Source of the DNA: Symbiodinium natans
Taxonomy: Eukaryota > Sar > Dinophyceae > Suessiales > Symbiodiniaceae
Length of the DNA: 64,000 nt
Assembly: GCA_905221605.1 (NCBI GenBank)
Contig: CAJNDS010002798.1
Coordinates: 195,437 to 259,436, forward strand
Direction: 5' to 3'
Shown here: positions 53,601 to 62,139 of the stretch, piece after piece
Layout of the letters: each line of letters starts with the position of its first letter
Numbering within the stretch: the first letter of the stretch is position 1
The notes under the pieces: model-generated
Databases searched by the model: none
The model's input: the letters and a program-made list of their open reading frames with translations, nothing else
Told to the model about the DNA's origin: nothing
Program-made: the position numbers and the translations under genes

Positions 53601-53995
53601 GGCTTGCGACCAAGAGTCGGTGTGGCAGGTGCAGCGGTCTCATTTGGCAAGGGCGGCACCCAGCTGGCAGGGCCGGCGCCAGTCACTTCAGATGATGCTG
53701 CAGGTGCATCAACCGGGGCTGCCAACGGGGCAGTCAGGCTTGGCATGTCGGCCTCAGCCAAAAGTTCAGCGTAGAGCTCGTCAACCTCCGGGCCCGCCAG
53801 CACATGCAGGAAAATCCAGAAAGACAGCAGGAACCGCGGAAGAAATGCCATGGCGATGCAGCAAGAGGCAAGGGCCTCAGGCTCTTCACTGGGCCCAGGC
53901 TGAGCTCCAGTGGAACTGCAAGCTAGCAAGCTACCCCGCCCACGGCCGGCCTGCCCGAAATCAAACCAGAAGAGAGGGAGGACCAGGACCCACAC
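49988..53995 (-). CDS. LINE ORF1-like protein, unknown function
   Basis: 1335-codon frame. A likely start is the internal Met near 53850 (MAFLPRFLLSFWIFLHVLAG), a hydrophobic, signal-like stretch. The following 200 residues are acidic and Pro/Ala/Ser-rich; the middle is unusually Cys/His-rich (for example VCCTCSIHGAMLCASL, CVCTYIGRCYWTC, YAQCCSQCFHAYASCEM), and the end is Pro/Gly-rich. No RRM or CCHC knuckle was seen. At 51035-49902 another frame (MPPRKPDAVRRRPSMAPGAS) is also open and Ser/Arg-rich, so the end may belong to a different ORF. Position before the endonuclease suggests an ORF1 role, not demonstrated. Confidence 0.45.
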   Translation of the reverse strand: MWVLVLPLFWFDFGQAGRGRGSLLACSSTGAQPGPSEEPEALASCCIAMAFLPRFLLSFWIFLHVLAGPEVDELYAELLAEADMPSLTAPLAAPVDAPAASSEVTGAGPASWVPPLPNETAAPATPTLGRKPKVRPGPTNLLHELLHGPPTITAAAEDTGHEGLTDPSPADGATALSGTPAEIFLGYTVNTAGETGEAWVPDDTMVDVMLDSPDSELEELPTLQAQPITGSGSEAGSEPTEDPSNSSEPEASCSTGTPHRPPPAVTPRSGVYVQSQACQAVPATRSVSVQAEGSAIDDAILKRTMPRPLPAPKHRREGRPSDLSCPFLWVCHGFWIDHFSSVMYTTADMYSLFLQAEVSICGDAHTILTWQDIASDPCPHVHAPYHPCPPTQQDAAVSPGTLVFRPDRLDPTERVCCTCSIHGAMLCASLTAGSATCAQLSPILGGHIARNGSSVAREDCHHQTPRSWMQNAAFCIERADPSWGPLPRSPCPRSGTMHRHSRALHACTLRLLSGSRGGRGAIASSAIPVRTAPRCQSDQPDNCPPLPPPWPSLCAQDMERLYSSSSGSSETHDATDYPSRESQLDVSVEHDRILLVCPHLDPQVPVSATEAARIVFQAWKELATDTIRHSRLMSSGTSRQVRPRLPAHSTSGIPANSSETALPSVTHTQHDEWCRALGQHIDAELSVMPDEDRDRTVQRLLLIIRRDANDASCCVLSFLWQHGDQLHCTLCRFRLRSCDRGRPPWHLHSQLHHAPLSMLRRKTALLHTCCVCTYIGRCYWTCSPQQHIHDAVHHAFPAKPSHLCAVPHRRVGCLKPLSCVIAPLLECCDILPALFRPQCTRLVVKALHKLRLLQPFCPAAGPFHLPLHYMHQAMHSTTRARLPDMKFVCGVKGPRLAFHDLGRWSCLSYRTYLSCSWLASTAPMDAAGKIDAIYFSMCHLWGAHYAQCCSQCFHAYASCEMPLYPSDWFCCLPRCPNCSRLTAFTPDWIRAYTTCRLGSLMLSDDGPQWPRVPPSFAVDDSRVTQGMRAEVDPPQQTTASQTEIPRTPQWHPGRLTPPVLLHARAGYPPLRRPLLPQPGQLWRYDGVSKPDMAVLDPPGHGPLRTVRDVHPHPGHAPTLEEWTVYRRTRARPPNPERHASHFSGHGSDPERQDPAAPRPQEGMHPRTYGLRSSLLRAQTEELTVPGGPPPPTAGLLPTGPPPPTAGMGSTFRPPPPGDLRPAIGEPPDVPATGGCATGGHPSSPSGPHGPAGPPAPRPAAITLSLVYSPEGLPSVLLPPGYGARPIGGTPAWIRPSARAPGVLGGPLPSGIAAPGSPTTPAILDEDEGDATGGVP

Positions 53996-54118
53996 CCGGA
54001 ACCCACCCCAAACACCACCGAAAGGAAGAAAAGAAAGGGGAGAAAGAGGGAGCGAAGAGAGGAAAAGAGGGAGAAGAAAGCACGAAAAGACACGAAAAAA
54101 AACCCCACTACCAAGTTG

Positions 54119-55945
54119 CTACGGCTGTGAGCCTTCTTGGATAAAGCACAACCTCAAGTCTATATGCCGCATGCGCCTGAGTAGCCCCTCCATGCTGGCG
54201 ATTTGCCTAGCTGAGGCAGAGTCAGTATACACGCGGTGGGGTTTCTGGAGGGTGCCCCAGATATGCGCCGTCAATTGCGCAAGTCCTGCCACCTCTTTCG
54301 CTGCCTCGGCGATGGCAAACAACTCTGCCTCTGCTGAGCTGAGTGCGACAACGCTCTGCAGGCGGCTGTACCCCTTTATGCAGTACCACGTACTGTCCAC
54401 TGCAATGTAGATCACACCGCCACTGGTGCTTTTCCGGGCTACGCTCATCTCGCTGCCCCAATTGCTGTCGCAATATGCCACCAGGTTGGCATTCTCCCCC
54501 TCATTGGTCTTGCCATCTCCGAGCGGGAAGATTTGATCTAACAGCGGAAACGCTGCTAACCATCGCAGGAACTTGCGAAGTGCATCTTCATGCACTTGCC
54601 GTGGCATGCTTTGTCCGCGCGACAACATGGAGTGAAAGTACGTTATATCTGAGCGAGTTTGACAGAGCCAGCCTATCTTCCCTAGGCAACTTCGGAACCG
54701 TGAGGCGGCTTCACTCGACAGCTCCTTCGAAGGCTCTTCAACACTCTCCTCATCGTACATACTCCTGATGTCGGGTGTCGTCAAGGATGCTTTCACGGTG
54801 GATATGTCCCATCCGAAGGATGTAAAGACCGACTTTACATACTCAGGCTTCACCCCAAGCATGATCTGTCGTCCATCCCAACGGATCAAACGGCCGAGGA
54901 ATTCCATCTGCCCATCTTCGATCAGCCTGCCTGTCACTTTGACTTTCAAGACTGAACTCAGGGCTTCGTGGACGTACTCGAACCCTTTCTCGGTAGAGGA
55001 CACAATGAGCAAATCATCCACGTACGCTAACATGATGATATACTCCCATCCGGATTCAAGGTTGACCCATCCGCTGAAAAGCGTCGGTTCGAGTGGACTC
55101 GCTTGCAAGCCTAGGGCAGACACGATCCTGTTCAGGTGTCGCTGCCAGCTAAGGCTGGCGGAACGCAAACCGTAAAGCGCTGTCTCTAGTATCAAGTACG
55201 CGGTTTCGCCGCTCTCGAGCGCGAACGTGCTTGGCAACTCGATAATGGTGGGTTCCACTACCTGCGCAAAGAGAAACGCGGTGGATATGTCGAGGCCGTA
55301 CGCCCGCATCTTACCCTTCGCCGCCCGTGCAAGGACGATCTTGAGGGCTTCCACTGATGCAGTGTTGGAACTCAACCCCAAGTCGAGTGCGGATGGTCGC
55401 CCATGAGCAAAATCCTTAGCGACTATCCTTGCTCGGACTAGTCCTGGGGCCTTCTGGGTGAGGACCCATCGGGACTTGACCGTCCGACAGTTTGGGTTGG
55501 CTTTGCGGTATTCATCAATCTCGCTCTTTGATCTTGCATAACCAACTTTCAGACTATCGAGCGCATTCACTTCTTTCTTGATTCCTTGCCATGTCTCTTC
55601 AGGGTCCAGCTGGAAACCTTCCAGGTCGTCGTAGCTGGCTCGAGGTCGATTCACCCACAGAGTCCTGTCTTGGATTCTCATGTACGCCCCTGCGGACTCA
55701 TCTTCCTTTTTCTCTTTAACTGAAGAACATACACATGGGTGGTCCTGGAGATTCAACAACTCAACTGCTTCACGCTCGACCGACTGCTGTTGCTTGTGGT
55801 GCTGTCGTTGTGTTGTTGTGTTCAAGCAAACATACGGGAACTTCTCCACGCTCGACTGACCAACAAGTAAGTGACATGCTGCTTCGACGTCGTAGTGGTC
55901 ACAACAAGAAAGTGGTTGTGGTGTGTAGTGGGCGCTCTCGAGCAA
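54119..55945 (-). CDS. Copia reverse transcriptase and RNase H, cut by the LINE
   Basis: 608 codons. RT begins near residue 115: TVKSRWVLTQKA, RARIVAKDFAHGRPS, YGLDISTAFLFAQVVEPTII, ALYGLRSASLSWQRHL and YVDD at 308-311. RNase H follows with D493 (YCDSNWG), E539 (SLSSAEAELFA region), D575 (VYTDSASARQIA) and MRHIDLRLCFIQE. The last four residues and the stop are LINE sequence; the real continuation is at 43455. The catalytic residues of both domains are present, so this part was functional before the insertion. The first 75 residues belong to the linker, where a frameshift near 55990 joins the integrase part. Confidence 0.85.
   Translation of the reverse strand: MLESAHYTPQPLSCCDHYDVEAACHLLVGQSSVEKFPYVCLNTTTQRQHHKQQQSVEREAVELLNLQDHPCVCSSVKEKKEDESAGAYMRIQDRTLWVNRPRASYDDLEGFQLDPEETWQGIKKEVNALDSLKVGYARSKSEIDEYRKANPNCRTVKSRWVLTQKAPGLVRARIVAKDFAHGRPSALDLGLSSNTASVEALKIVLARAAKGKMRAYGLDISTAFLFAQVVEPTIIELPSTFALESGETAYLILETALYGLRSASLSWQRHLNRIVSALGLQASPLEPTLFSGWVNLESGWEYIIMLAYVDDLLIVSSTEKGFEYVHEALSSVLKVKVTGRLIEDGQMEFLGRLIRWDGRQIMLGVKPEYVKSVFTSFGWDISTVKASLTTPDIRSMYDEESVEEPSKELSSEAASRFRSCLGKIGWLCQTRSDITYFHSMLSRGQSMPRQVHEDALRKFLRWLAAFPLLDQIFPLGDGKTNEGENANLVAYCDSNWGSEMSVARKSTSGGVIYIAVDSTWYCIKGYSRLQSVVALSSAEAELFAIAEAAKEVAGLAQLTAHIWGTLQKPHRVYTDSASARQIASMEGLLRRMRHIDLRLCFIQEGSQP
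54135..54147. other. Target-site duplication, left-hand copy (element 5' side)
   Basis: TCTTGGATAAAGC, identical to 43443-43455, in the same codons of the RNase H frame. Confidence 0.85.
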
Positions 55946-55989
55946 TTCCTCCAGGTATCGGACTGGGACCCCCTCATGGAACGTCTGGG

Positions 55990-56787
55990 ATGCTCTAGAG
56001 CGTAGCCCATATCCTCATCCTCAGCCTCGGACGGCTGGTATTCGGATACATTCCAGTCAGCATCCGGCGCTGATATCTCCGGGATTTCCAAGTCTCCGAC
56101 TCCTGCTTGCTCAGGATCAAACGCTCGGACCTCCTCTCCTCCAAAGCGTATTCGCTTGTTTGGCTTCATTTGCTCGTCATCATCGTATGGGTCTTCTCCA
56201 ATTAGCTCTTCAGGTCTTCGGTCGACCCTTGGTCCTTCATCTAATGCCTCCAGAGCATCATCGATGGAATCACGCAACCATTTCTGGTATCTCTTCACAC
56301 ACTTTTGGGAATGCCTGCTCGAGCTGACGCCTTCTTGGCATCCTGGGCACTTGGGGGTAACGCCATGTTGTCTCACCCAGTCTATGGGAGGACCTCCACC
56401 TGGAACATATGGAAGAAACAGCTCCTTGGTCTTTGGTGCTTCAGGCGGGGGCACGAAGCCATCTAGGGCCTTTGCACCGGGCAGAAGATTTGCGTCGAAA
56501 CGCAACGGGTAGAGCAATTTGAGTCCGGGCGCGATCACCCGTTTCGACTCTCCACTATCCAAGCGGATTTCCATGGCATGACCCGTGCTCCCAAGCACCG
56601 GTCCCAAGTAGATCCCTCGAGCATTAGCATCCGCTTCAGGTCTCCTAGCACGCGTTATCTTAGCGTACGCTACCGCACCGAACAGATACGTGATTTGCGG
56701 TCGCACGCAATCTCCGCGGATCTTCTGCATTGGTGTTATGGTCGACCCTACAGAAACTGAAAACCTGTTGTGCGTGTGTGCTGCGTA
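55990..56787 (-). pseudogene. Copia integrase C-terminal, SH3-like and linker region
   Basis: Minus-strand frame with ITYLFGAVAYAKITRARRPE, ADANARGIYLGPVLGSTGHA and LDSGESKRVIAPGLK, the Copia post-integrase region, followed by an acidic linker with a CPGC...H group (TPKCPGCQEGVSSSRHSQKC). It lies in the same frame as the integrase core, with a single TAA at 56790-56788 between them, and shifts frame near 55990. Confidence 0.7.
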
Positions 56788-57300
56788 TTAAAACAAAAGG
56801 TTGAAAACATCCGCGCACTCAGCATCCAGAACAACGCCATGCTCACGCAACTCAAGCTCATGTGTTGCCACGATTCCTTTTAGGGTCCTGATGGCTCGTT
56901 CTGCTGCTGGCGCATGCCTTTTGGGTGCAAAGCTGTCCTCAGTGCCCTCGCAAACATCAGCAAGTCTCGCTGCGATGTTCTTCGTGAGTCCCTCTGCATC
57001 AGACATGAAATGCGGCTGTTTCACACCAAAGTGCCTGACCCAGGGATGCAAATGCTCTGCTGTTGTTGCTGCGCTCTCTTCCTCAGGTCTAAAGCAAACT
57101 GCAATTGCAAAGCTTATGGTATGAACCAATACGATGAATGCAAGCTTGCGGAAGAAGCACTGATCAAGCTGAAACTATCTTGGGTTCAGGTCGCTACGCT
57201 TTCGGGCTGGAGTGGTCCCTCTAGTGCGCTGACAAAACTCACAGTCAGACATGTATGGAACGTGACCCTGCATGTGGTGCTGAAGTTCTGCATGTCGATT
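56788..57300 (-). pseudogene. Copia integrase zinc motif and catalytic core, with stop codons
   Basis: Minus-strand frame: HHMQGHVPYMSDCEFCQRTR carries the zinc-binding His and CxxC. QLDQCFF and HFMSDAEGLTKNIAA hold acidic core positions, and APAAERAIRTLKGIVATHEL holds the catalytic Glu region. In-frame stops lie at about 57180 and 56790. Inactive as it stands. Confidence 0.65.
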
Positions 57301-57339
57301 GCACAGTGTCTCCCACTACGTCTTTCTCTAACATGATGT

Positions 57340-59140
57340 GGTAACGATTGGGTTCTTTTTCACTCTCAGGCAAAGCATTGACAAAAGGATCTTTTCCCCT
57401 TAGGGGGTTGGCGATCGACTCTCTTGCCTGCGACTGTGCTTGCGGCGGCGTCGAGCCATCTCGACAAAAGCGGACGATGCTGCCTTGGCCGGTAAACTTG
57501 CCATTAATGGCGCCGTCGTTGTTGGTGGCGCCATGGGTGGTGCCATGGTCACGTAGCCTGGAGCTGGGTGATGGGTGTCTCCTTCTCCATTGGCAATCTC
57601 GGCACCGGCGGTGGCGGTGGCAAACTCGGCACAGGTGGTGGCGGTGGGAGAATCAGGCGGGCTTTGGCTGTCGCCCGCTCGCGTTCGGCTTGGGCGTTGA
57701 GGATGTCGTGGCTTCGCGCGCGGCGGCGCTCCTCGAACGCTGCTTCCGTCACCAACCCACGCTCCAAATCCTAAGGCTCAGCGGATGGTGGCTCCTTGCA
57801 GTTGTCGCTGCCGAGCTGTCCGGACACAGTCCCAGTGCGGCGACACGTTGCACTGTGGCGCGTACCCTCTGGTCCTTCCAGAGACAGCGGAAGCTGTGTG
57901 GACTTCTTCGCTCTCATACGGAGGTAGGAGTCTCGGAGAGGGCCCAGGGCCGTGAGGTTCTCTTCCGTCAATCCCTGTCCTTCCAGCCCGCGGGTGGCGT
58001 CCGGTGTCGCAGCTCCAGCATTTGCTGGTCGCCACCCCCCAGTTGTCCTCGTCGGAGTCCGACACCAAGATCGTCGCACCCCACAGCCTTCTCCGTGACC
58101 ACAATCTCCATGCCGTTGTCCGGGGTCGTTGGTCCCGGTACGGTCTCGGATCCCATGGAACTGTCCGGTCCAAGGGCGTGGACTGCGAACCCTCTCCCCT
58201 GGCGGGGTCCAATCTCGAGCTCCAGTGGCTCGTCCATCGCCTGCTTCCAGGTGTTCCAGTCGACAGGGACCTGCCGGACTGGCACCTGTTCGGATTGCGC
58301 CACCGCCATGTAGCTCTTCATGTTCTCGGTATGCGGCTCCGACATCAGGTGGGACTCTGCTGCTCGTTTCTGACAGACCAGACAATAAGGGTCGTTGGCA
58401 TCGTTGTTCACAAGTGCCTGCCATGACCCTTCGAAGCGGCGACATATCCAAGTCAACCAGCCTGAGCTCGCGAAGCGACGCTCCGGTGAGGTAGTCCGGA
58501 GGTGGCCCACTCGGTTCCCGAACGACGGGCCGCTCCTCCACAGGCTTCCGCTCCTTTGCCAGCTTCTTCTTCTTGGAGTCCACCTTCGGCTCGGGTGCTC
58601 CTTCTTGGCCTTCAATGCAGCGTCCCTGGCTGCTCTTGCTTCCATGAAGCGTCGCCAGGCTTCTGGGTCGTTGCCCATCATCTCGTAGCTGTCGGACTTT
58701 GCCTCCAGGGCTTTCTCCTCCCTCTGCGGGGTCTCTTTCTTCCTCAGCGTCTTGGGAGTGGCCGCATCAGCATGGGCGCTGCGGCCTTGTGGGAAGACGG
58801 CCTCTCCACCATCGTGGGCTCTCTGGCTCGATGGGATGATGGCTGCTCCACCATTTCCACATCTTCGGCTCCTTCCGCCGCTTCCTCTTCGGATGGCGGG
58901 GGTGATGGAACATAGATCGTGACCGGAGAAGTCTCCTCTACCGGAGAAGTCTCCTCGTCTTGTAGGGGACCGAGTCGTTCCTCTTCCTCGGTGATCCGGT
59001 TCACCCGGTGCTCGTCCACGAGCAGCATCCTGCGCGCTCGCGCTCCTTCTCGCATACCCTCCAGCTCGCTGATAGAGCGGACCATTGTCTCGCTCATGGC
59101 TGGCTCCACCTCCATTGGCTCCTCTTCCATGGTGCGCTAA
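57340..59140 (-). pseudogene. Composite coding remnants between Copia protease and integrase
   Basis: Protein-like stretches lie in several frames: EVEPAMSETMVRSISELEGM then RRMLLVDEHRVNRITEEEER (59130-58744), EAWRRFMEARAARDAALKAK (near 58650), a U1-like C2H2 finger DPYCLVCQKRAAESHLMSEP (near 58390) and a Pro-rich end LPPPPPVPSLPPPPPVPRLP (near 57620). ATG at 59130 suggests an independent ORF inserted here and later shifted. I recognise the finger type from other dinoflagellate repeat proteins but not the whole. Confidence 0.4.
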
Positions 59141-59149
59141 GGCGTCTAC

Positions 59150-60250
59150 CACAAAAGACGGTGGCTCCTGGTGTTTTGGGCATTCAAGGCTTTCGGGTGG
59201 ATACTTGGGATATTGTTCTTGCAGATCACGATCAAGACACGACAAGGGAATGTTTGCTGCTGCAGCGCTACTGCCACACGCATGCACAAGCCACTCGACT
59301 GTTGGTGTGGTGTTGCTTCGCTCCCCATGTGTGGTGATGTTGTGGTCTGCACAAGAAAACAAACATGTATGACTGTCAAGCTCATGGAAAACTGGCATGT
59401 CCGCATGACTGAAAGACTCAAAGGAACTAGGCGCGGCGCTCAAAAGCTCATCAACGGCCCTTAGTTTCTCCTTAGTCTCTCCTTGGTCCAGGTCAGCATG
59501 CTCATGACTCACATGCCCCTTGCAGTCACTCACCTCATCAAGGCATGAAATGTCCAGCAATTCAGGGCTTTCGGGCTCAACACACACTCTCGCAGAATTT
59601 CGAAAACCGCGATTCGAGGTCGAACGACGAAAATCACGATCAGCGGATGACATTCGAGATCGATTTCGGCGATGTTGTTCCGTTTTGGCGATCAAATCCT
59701 GAGGCTTCAGAGCTAAAGGATGGTCACTCCGTACTGACGCAAGCCAACTTACTGAGGCAAACAAGGTGGGTTTCAAAGTTACGCCATGCTTGCGGACAGT
59801 GATTCCGCCTTGCTGTACGCATAGCGTCGGTTCCCAACCACCGTTCTGACAAAGCAGATTGATGTTCAGCAAATTGTGCTTGATCTGATCGGAAATGACT
59901 GCCTCAAACCTAGCTTTACACATGTACACAGCGTCACTCTCATACTCAGAACTGCTCCTCGATGATGCTGGGGTGGTGGTTTCAAAGCAAACTTCCACCA
60001 AAACATGTGTTGATCCGCCAATCTCAACGGAATCCCCAGTCGCAGTCTCCGCATAGGACTTAGGGCGTCCTTCCAACCAACTCAGGATCTTCACGTGGTT
60101 GCTCTCAAGCGTCTCTCTCGTGATGATGTGGAACGAACTACCAGAGTCAATCAACCAGTAAACGCGATCATCTGAAGGAAAACTAACCACCTGGTTCGTG
60201 AGCATCATACCGAAGTGATATCCTTCCAGAAACGTCTTGATTGATGACTG
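59150..60250 (-). pseudogene. Copia protease region
   Basis: Within an 830-codon minus frame, VYWLIDSGSSFHIITRETLE carries the D-S-G of an aspartic protease, followed by TATGDSVEIGG and a long linker. The frame upstream of about 60250 (Leu/Phe/Pro-rich) is antisense of a plus-strand gag and is not real. Gag is absent on this strand. Confidence 0.65.
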
Positions 60251-60261
60251 TGCTTTTCCAC

Positions 60262-60787
60262 TGCCTTTGGTTGTGGGCTGCAAAGGCCCCAAGAGCAACA
60301 AAGGCAACAAAGGCGAGAAAGGAGAAAAGGGACAGATGGGTGGCAAAGCGAAAGGAAAGGACAAGAAAAGTGACCAAGGCGGAAAAGGAGACAGAGCTCG
60401 GGAGCAAGAGCAGAAGCGAAGAAGACAGATGTCTGCCGGAACTGCGGGAAGACTGGACACTGGGCACGCGACTGCTGGGCACCTCCGAAGGACAAAGCCG
60501 CAGCGGCGACGAGCCAGGCCGTTACGACGCAGCCAGAGGCACCATCGTCTTCATCGTCTACATCGGCGAAAGCAGCAGCGCTTGTCTTACCACAGGCATT
60601 TTTCTCGCTGAATGGTAGCCTATACTCAGCAGCCAGCACATGTACCATCCTCAGAAGCCAGAGCCGCCTTGTCCCAGCAAGTGCCCACACAAACCACTCA
60701 CCATACAGTGAGAGCCAACATTTCTTAGATAACCTCAGACATCTGCAAGGTTCCGCCTTGTCTGTGTGCACGAGGACGTGGATGTAA
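60262..60787 (+). pseudogene. Copia gag C-terminal fragment on the opposite strand
   Basis: Plus strand: a Lys/Gly-rich linker (GNKGEKGEKGQMGGKAKGKD) then, after a frame change near 60425, a CCHC knuckle CRNCGKTGHWARDC (60434-60475) and a Ser/Ala-rich tail to a stop at 60787. It lies head to head with the minus-strand protease 10-20 bp away. Gag knuckle and protease normally follow each other on one strand, so this looks like a second inverted Copia. Confidence 0.6.
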
Positions 60788-61105
60788 AACAAAAAAGTAG
60801 GCCTGCCATGTCCAGCAGGCTGAGAACTATTGGTTGCCTTTTATGGGAAAAGCGAGAAGATCGGGTAACCTCCATCTGCATCCTGTTTCGACCAATACCA
60901 GCCCATACGAACACTCAGCACGGAGCGAGGCCGAAGGAAGCTTTCTCGGGCTATTTGTCTGTCGGGAAGCAGCCACCAACAGCTGCCTTTGCCCTTCAAC
61001 TTGCACTGCGTGAAAAACCGAAGGTCCCTCTGGTACCTTTTCCCTTGAAAGCACGAACCCTGACCTCTCACACAAGTGCGGACAACTCTCTCTTTTTCAC
61101 AGTCA

Positions 61106-61141
61106 GAGCCACTTGAGCCACTTGAGCCACTTGAGCCAAAA
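61106..61141 (-). other. Candidate tandem spliced-leader relic
   Basis: On the minus strand: TTTTGGCTCAAG followed by TGGCTCAAG, TGGCTCAAG and TGGCTC. The 12-mer equals the 3' end of the dinoflagellate spliced leader as I know it, and nested truncated leader copies are a known mark of genes reinserted from trans-spliced mRNA. A simple 9-bp repeat encoding Gly-Ser-Ser is the alternative. Confidence 0.5.
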
Positions 61142-62139
61142 GTCACGAAGTGCACAAACTAAACGAATTCTCTCTTGTGAGCTTAAACTCAGCTTCAGAA
61201 CGAAGTTCCTACACACTGCACACTCACTTTAAATAGCGTATTGGGCAAAAACACACTCGTATGATTTCCTTGGAAATCAACGAGGCATAAACCATCGAGG
61301 ATGGGATCACACGGATTCCCAATCACTCCGAAGCAAAACAAACCTATACAAGCTGATCCAAAACATGACAAAAACATCACTGATCAGCCACAATCTTCCA
61401 CCCCCCGCATTTTGCTGAGGGTTCATGTCAAAGATCTGAAGTCCAAGCCCAGCTCGGCACTTCAACACTAAGGGGATGCCCTGGCCACATTCCCTTGGTG
61501 CGTACTCGCCACCAAACGAAACAAACAACACACCAGTCGATCTCTGACATCAAACTTAAAAACTCATGCAAGATCCCACCATCAGGCAGGTTGTCCTGGG
61601 TCCACATCACTGGTAACCCAAGAGTTCGTTGTCCAAACACGTGAAAAACGAATTAAACTTGCATCCACCTGCACTGGGGCAGGGTTGTCTTGGAACGAAT
61701 CCAAGAGTTCGTGGTGACAAACACGTGAAAACGAATTAATGCAAGCTTCAGATGTTTCCCACTCAGCACTCGACCTTGTCGTGGTACTCCTCCTCAGTCT
61801 CGCATCTTCCAGGTCACCAAACTCACCAACTAGCATCGGCTAGCTGATCCTTCAGGAAAAGATTGGCTTCATAGTTTCGCTTCTTCCAGCGTACCATCAG
61901 CCAAAAACGTCTTCAGAGGTGGCAATCAGACGCCTTGCAGAAGGGGCTATAGAGTCCCTCGTTGAGTTTCATCATCATTTTGCCTCCTCTTTGCAAACTT
62001 CTCATGCACTGAAACAAGGGCTCACACTAACCAGAAAAATCGCGGGCGCTCCATGGCGGCAACGCGGCCATGGCTTCCAAAAAAATGGCTGCGGGTTTCA
62101 CTCACCCACCCAACCACTGAGATCACTTAGCATCTCAGT
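61142..62139. other. No supported gene; contains an 83-bp-spaced direct repeat
   Basis: AAGAGTTCGT, then AAACACGTGAAAA and CGAATTAA occur at 61619-61656 and 61702-61738, with CTTGCATCC/GCAAGCTTC nearby. Otherwise only short, unconvincing ORFs are present. Confidence 0.4.

Larger units (their letters stand above)
43456..54134 (-). mobile_element. 10.7-kb LINE-type retrotransposon with AP endonuclease and USP-like domain
   Basis: Bounded by an exact 13-bp direct repeat inside a Copia RNase H reading frame. On the minus strand it starts AGGCTCACAGCCGTAGCAAC, carries an ORF1 region (about 53995-50000), endonuclease (about 49265-48500), RT (47850-46500), C2H2 fingers (about 46250-45650), a helical linker domain (45600-44600) and a USP-like domain (44536-43784), and ends in a short A run (CAAAAA) next to the duplication. 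It is apparently full length at the 5' end. Three frame changes are needed across the second ORF, so this copy is probably dead unless those are sequence errors. Confidence 0.85.
42334..60250 (-). mobile_element. Decayed Copia retrotransposon, interrupted by a LINE
   Basis: On the minus strand in order: protease (about 60180), integrase zinc motif and core (57300-56790), SH3-like and linker (56787-55990), RT and RNase H (55800-54135), then after the 43456-54134 LINE the rest of RNase H and a 3' accessory ORF (43455-42546). Frames are broken by at least two stops and three shifts. 57340-59140 seems to hold foreign or rearranged coding sequence. The boundary with tandem unit 4 is at 42333/42334. 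No LTRs were identified. Confidence 0.75.
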
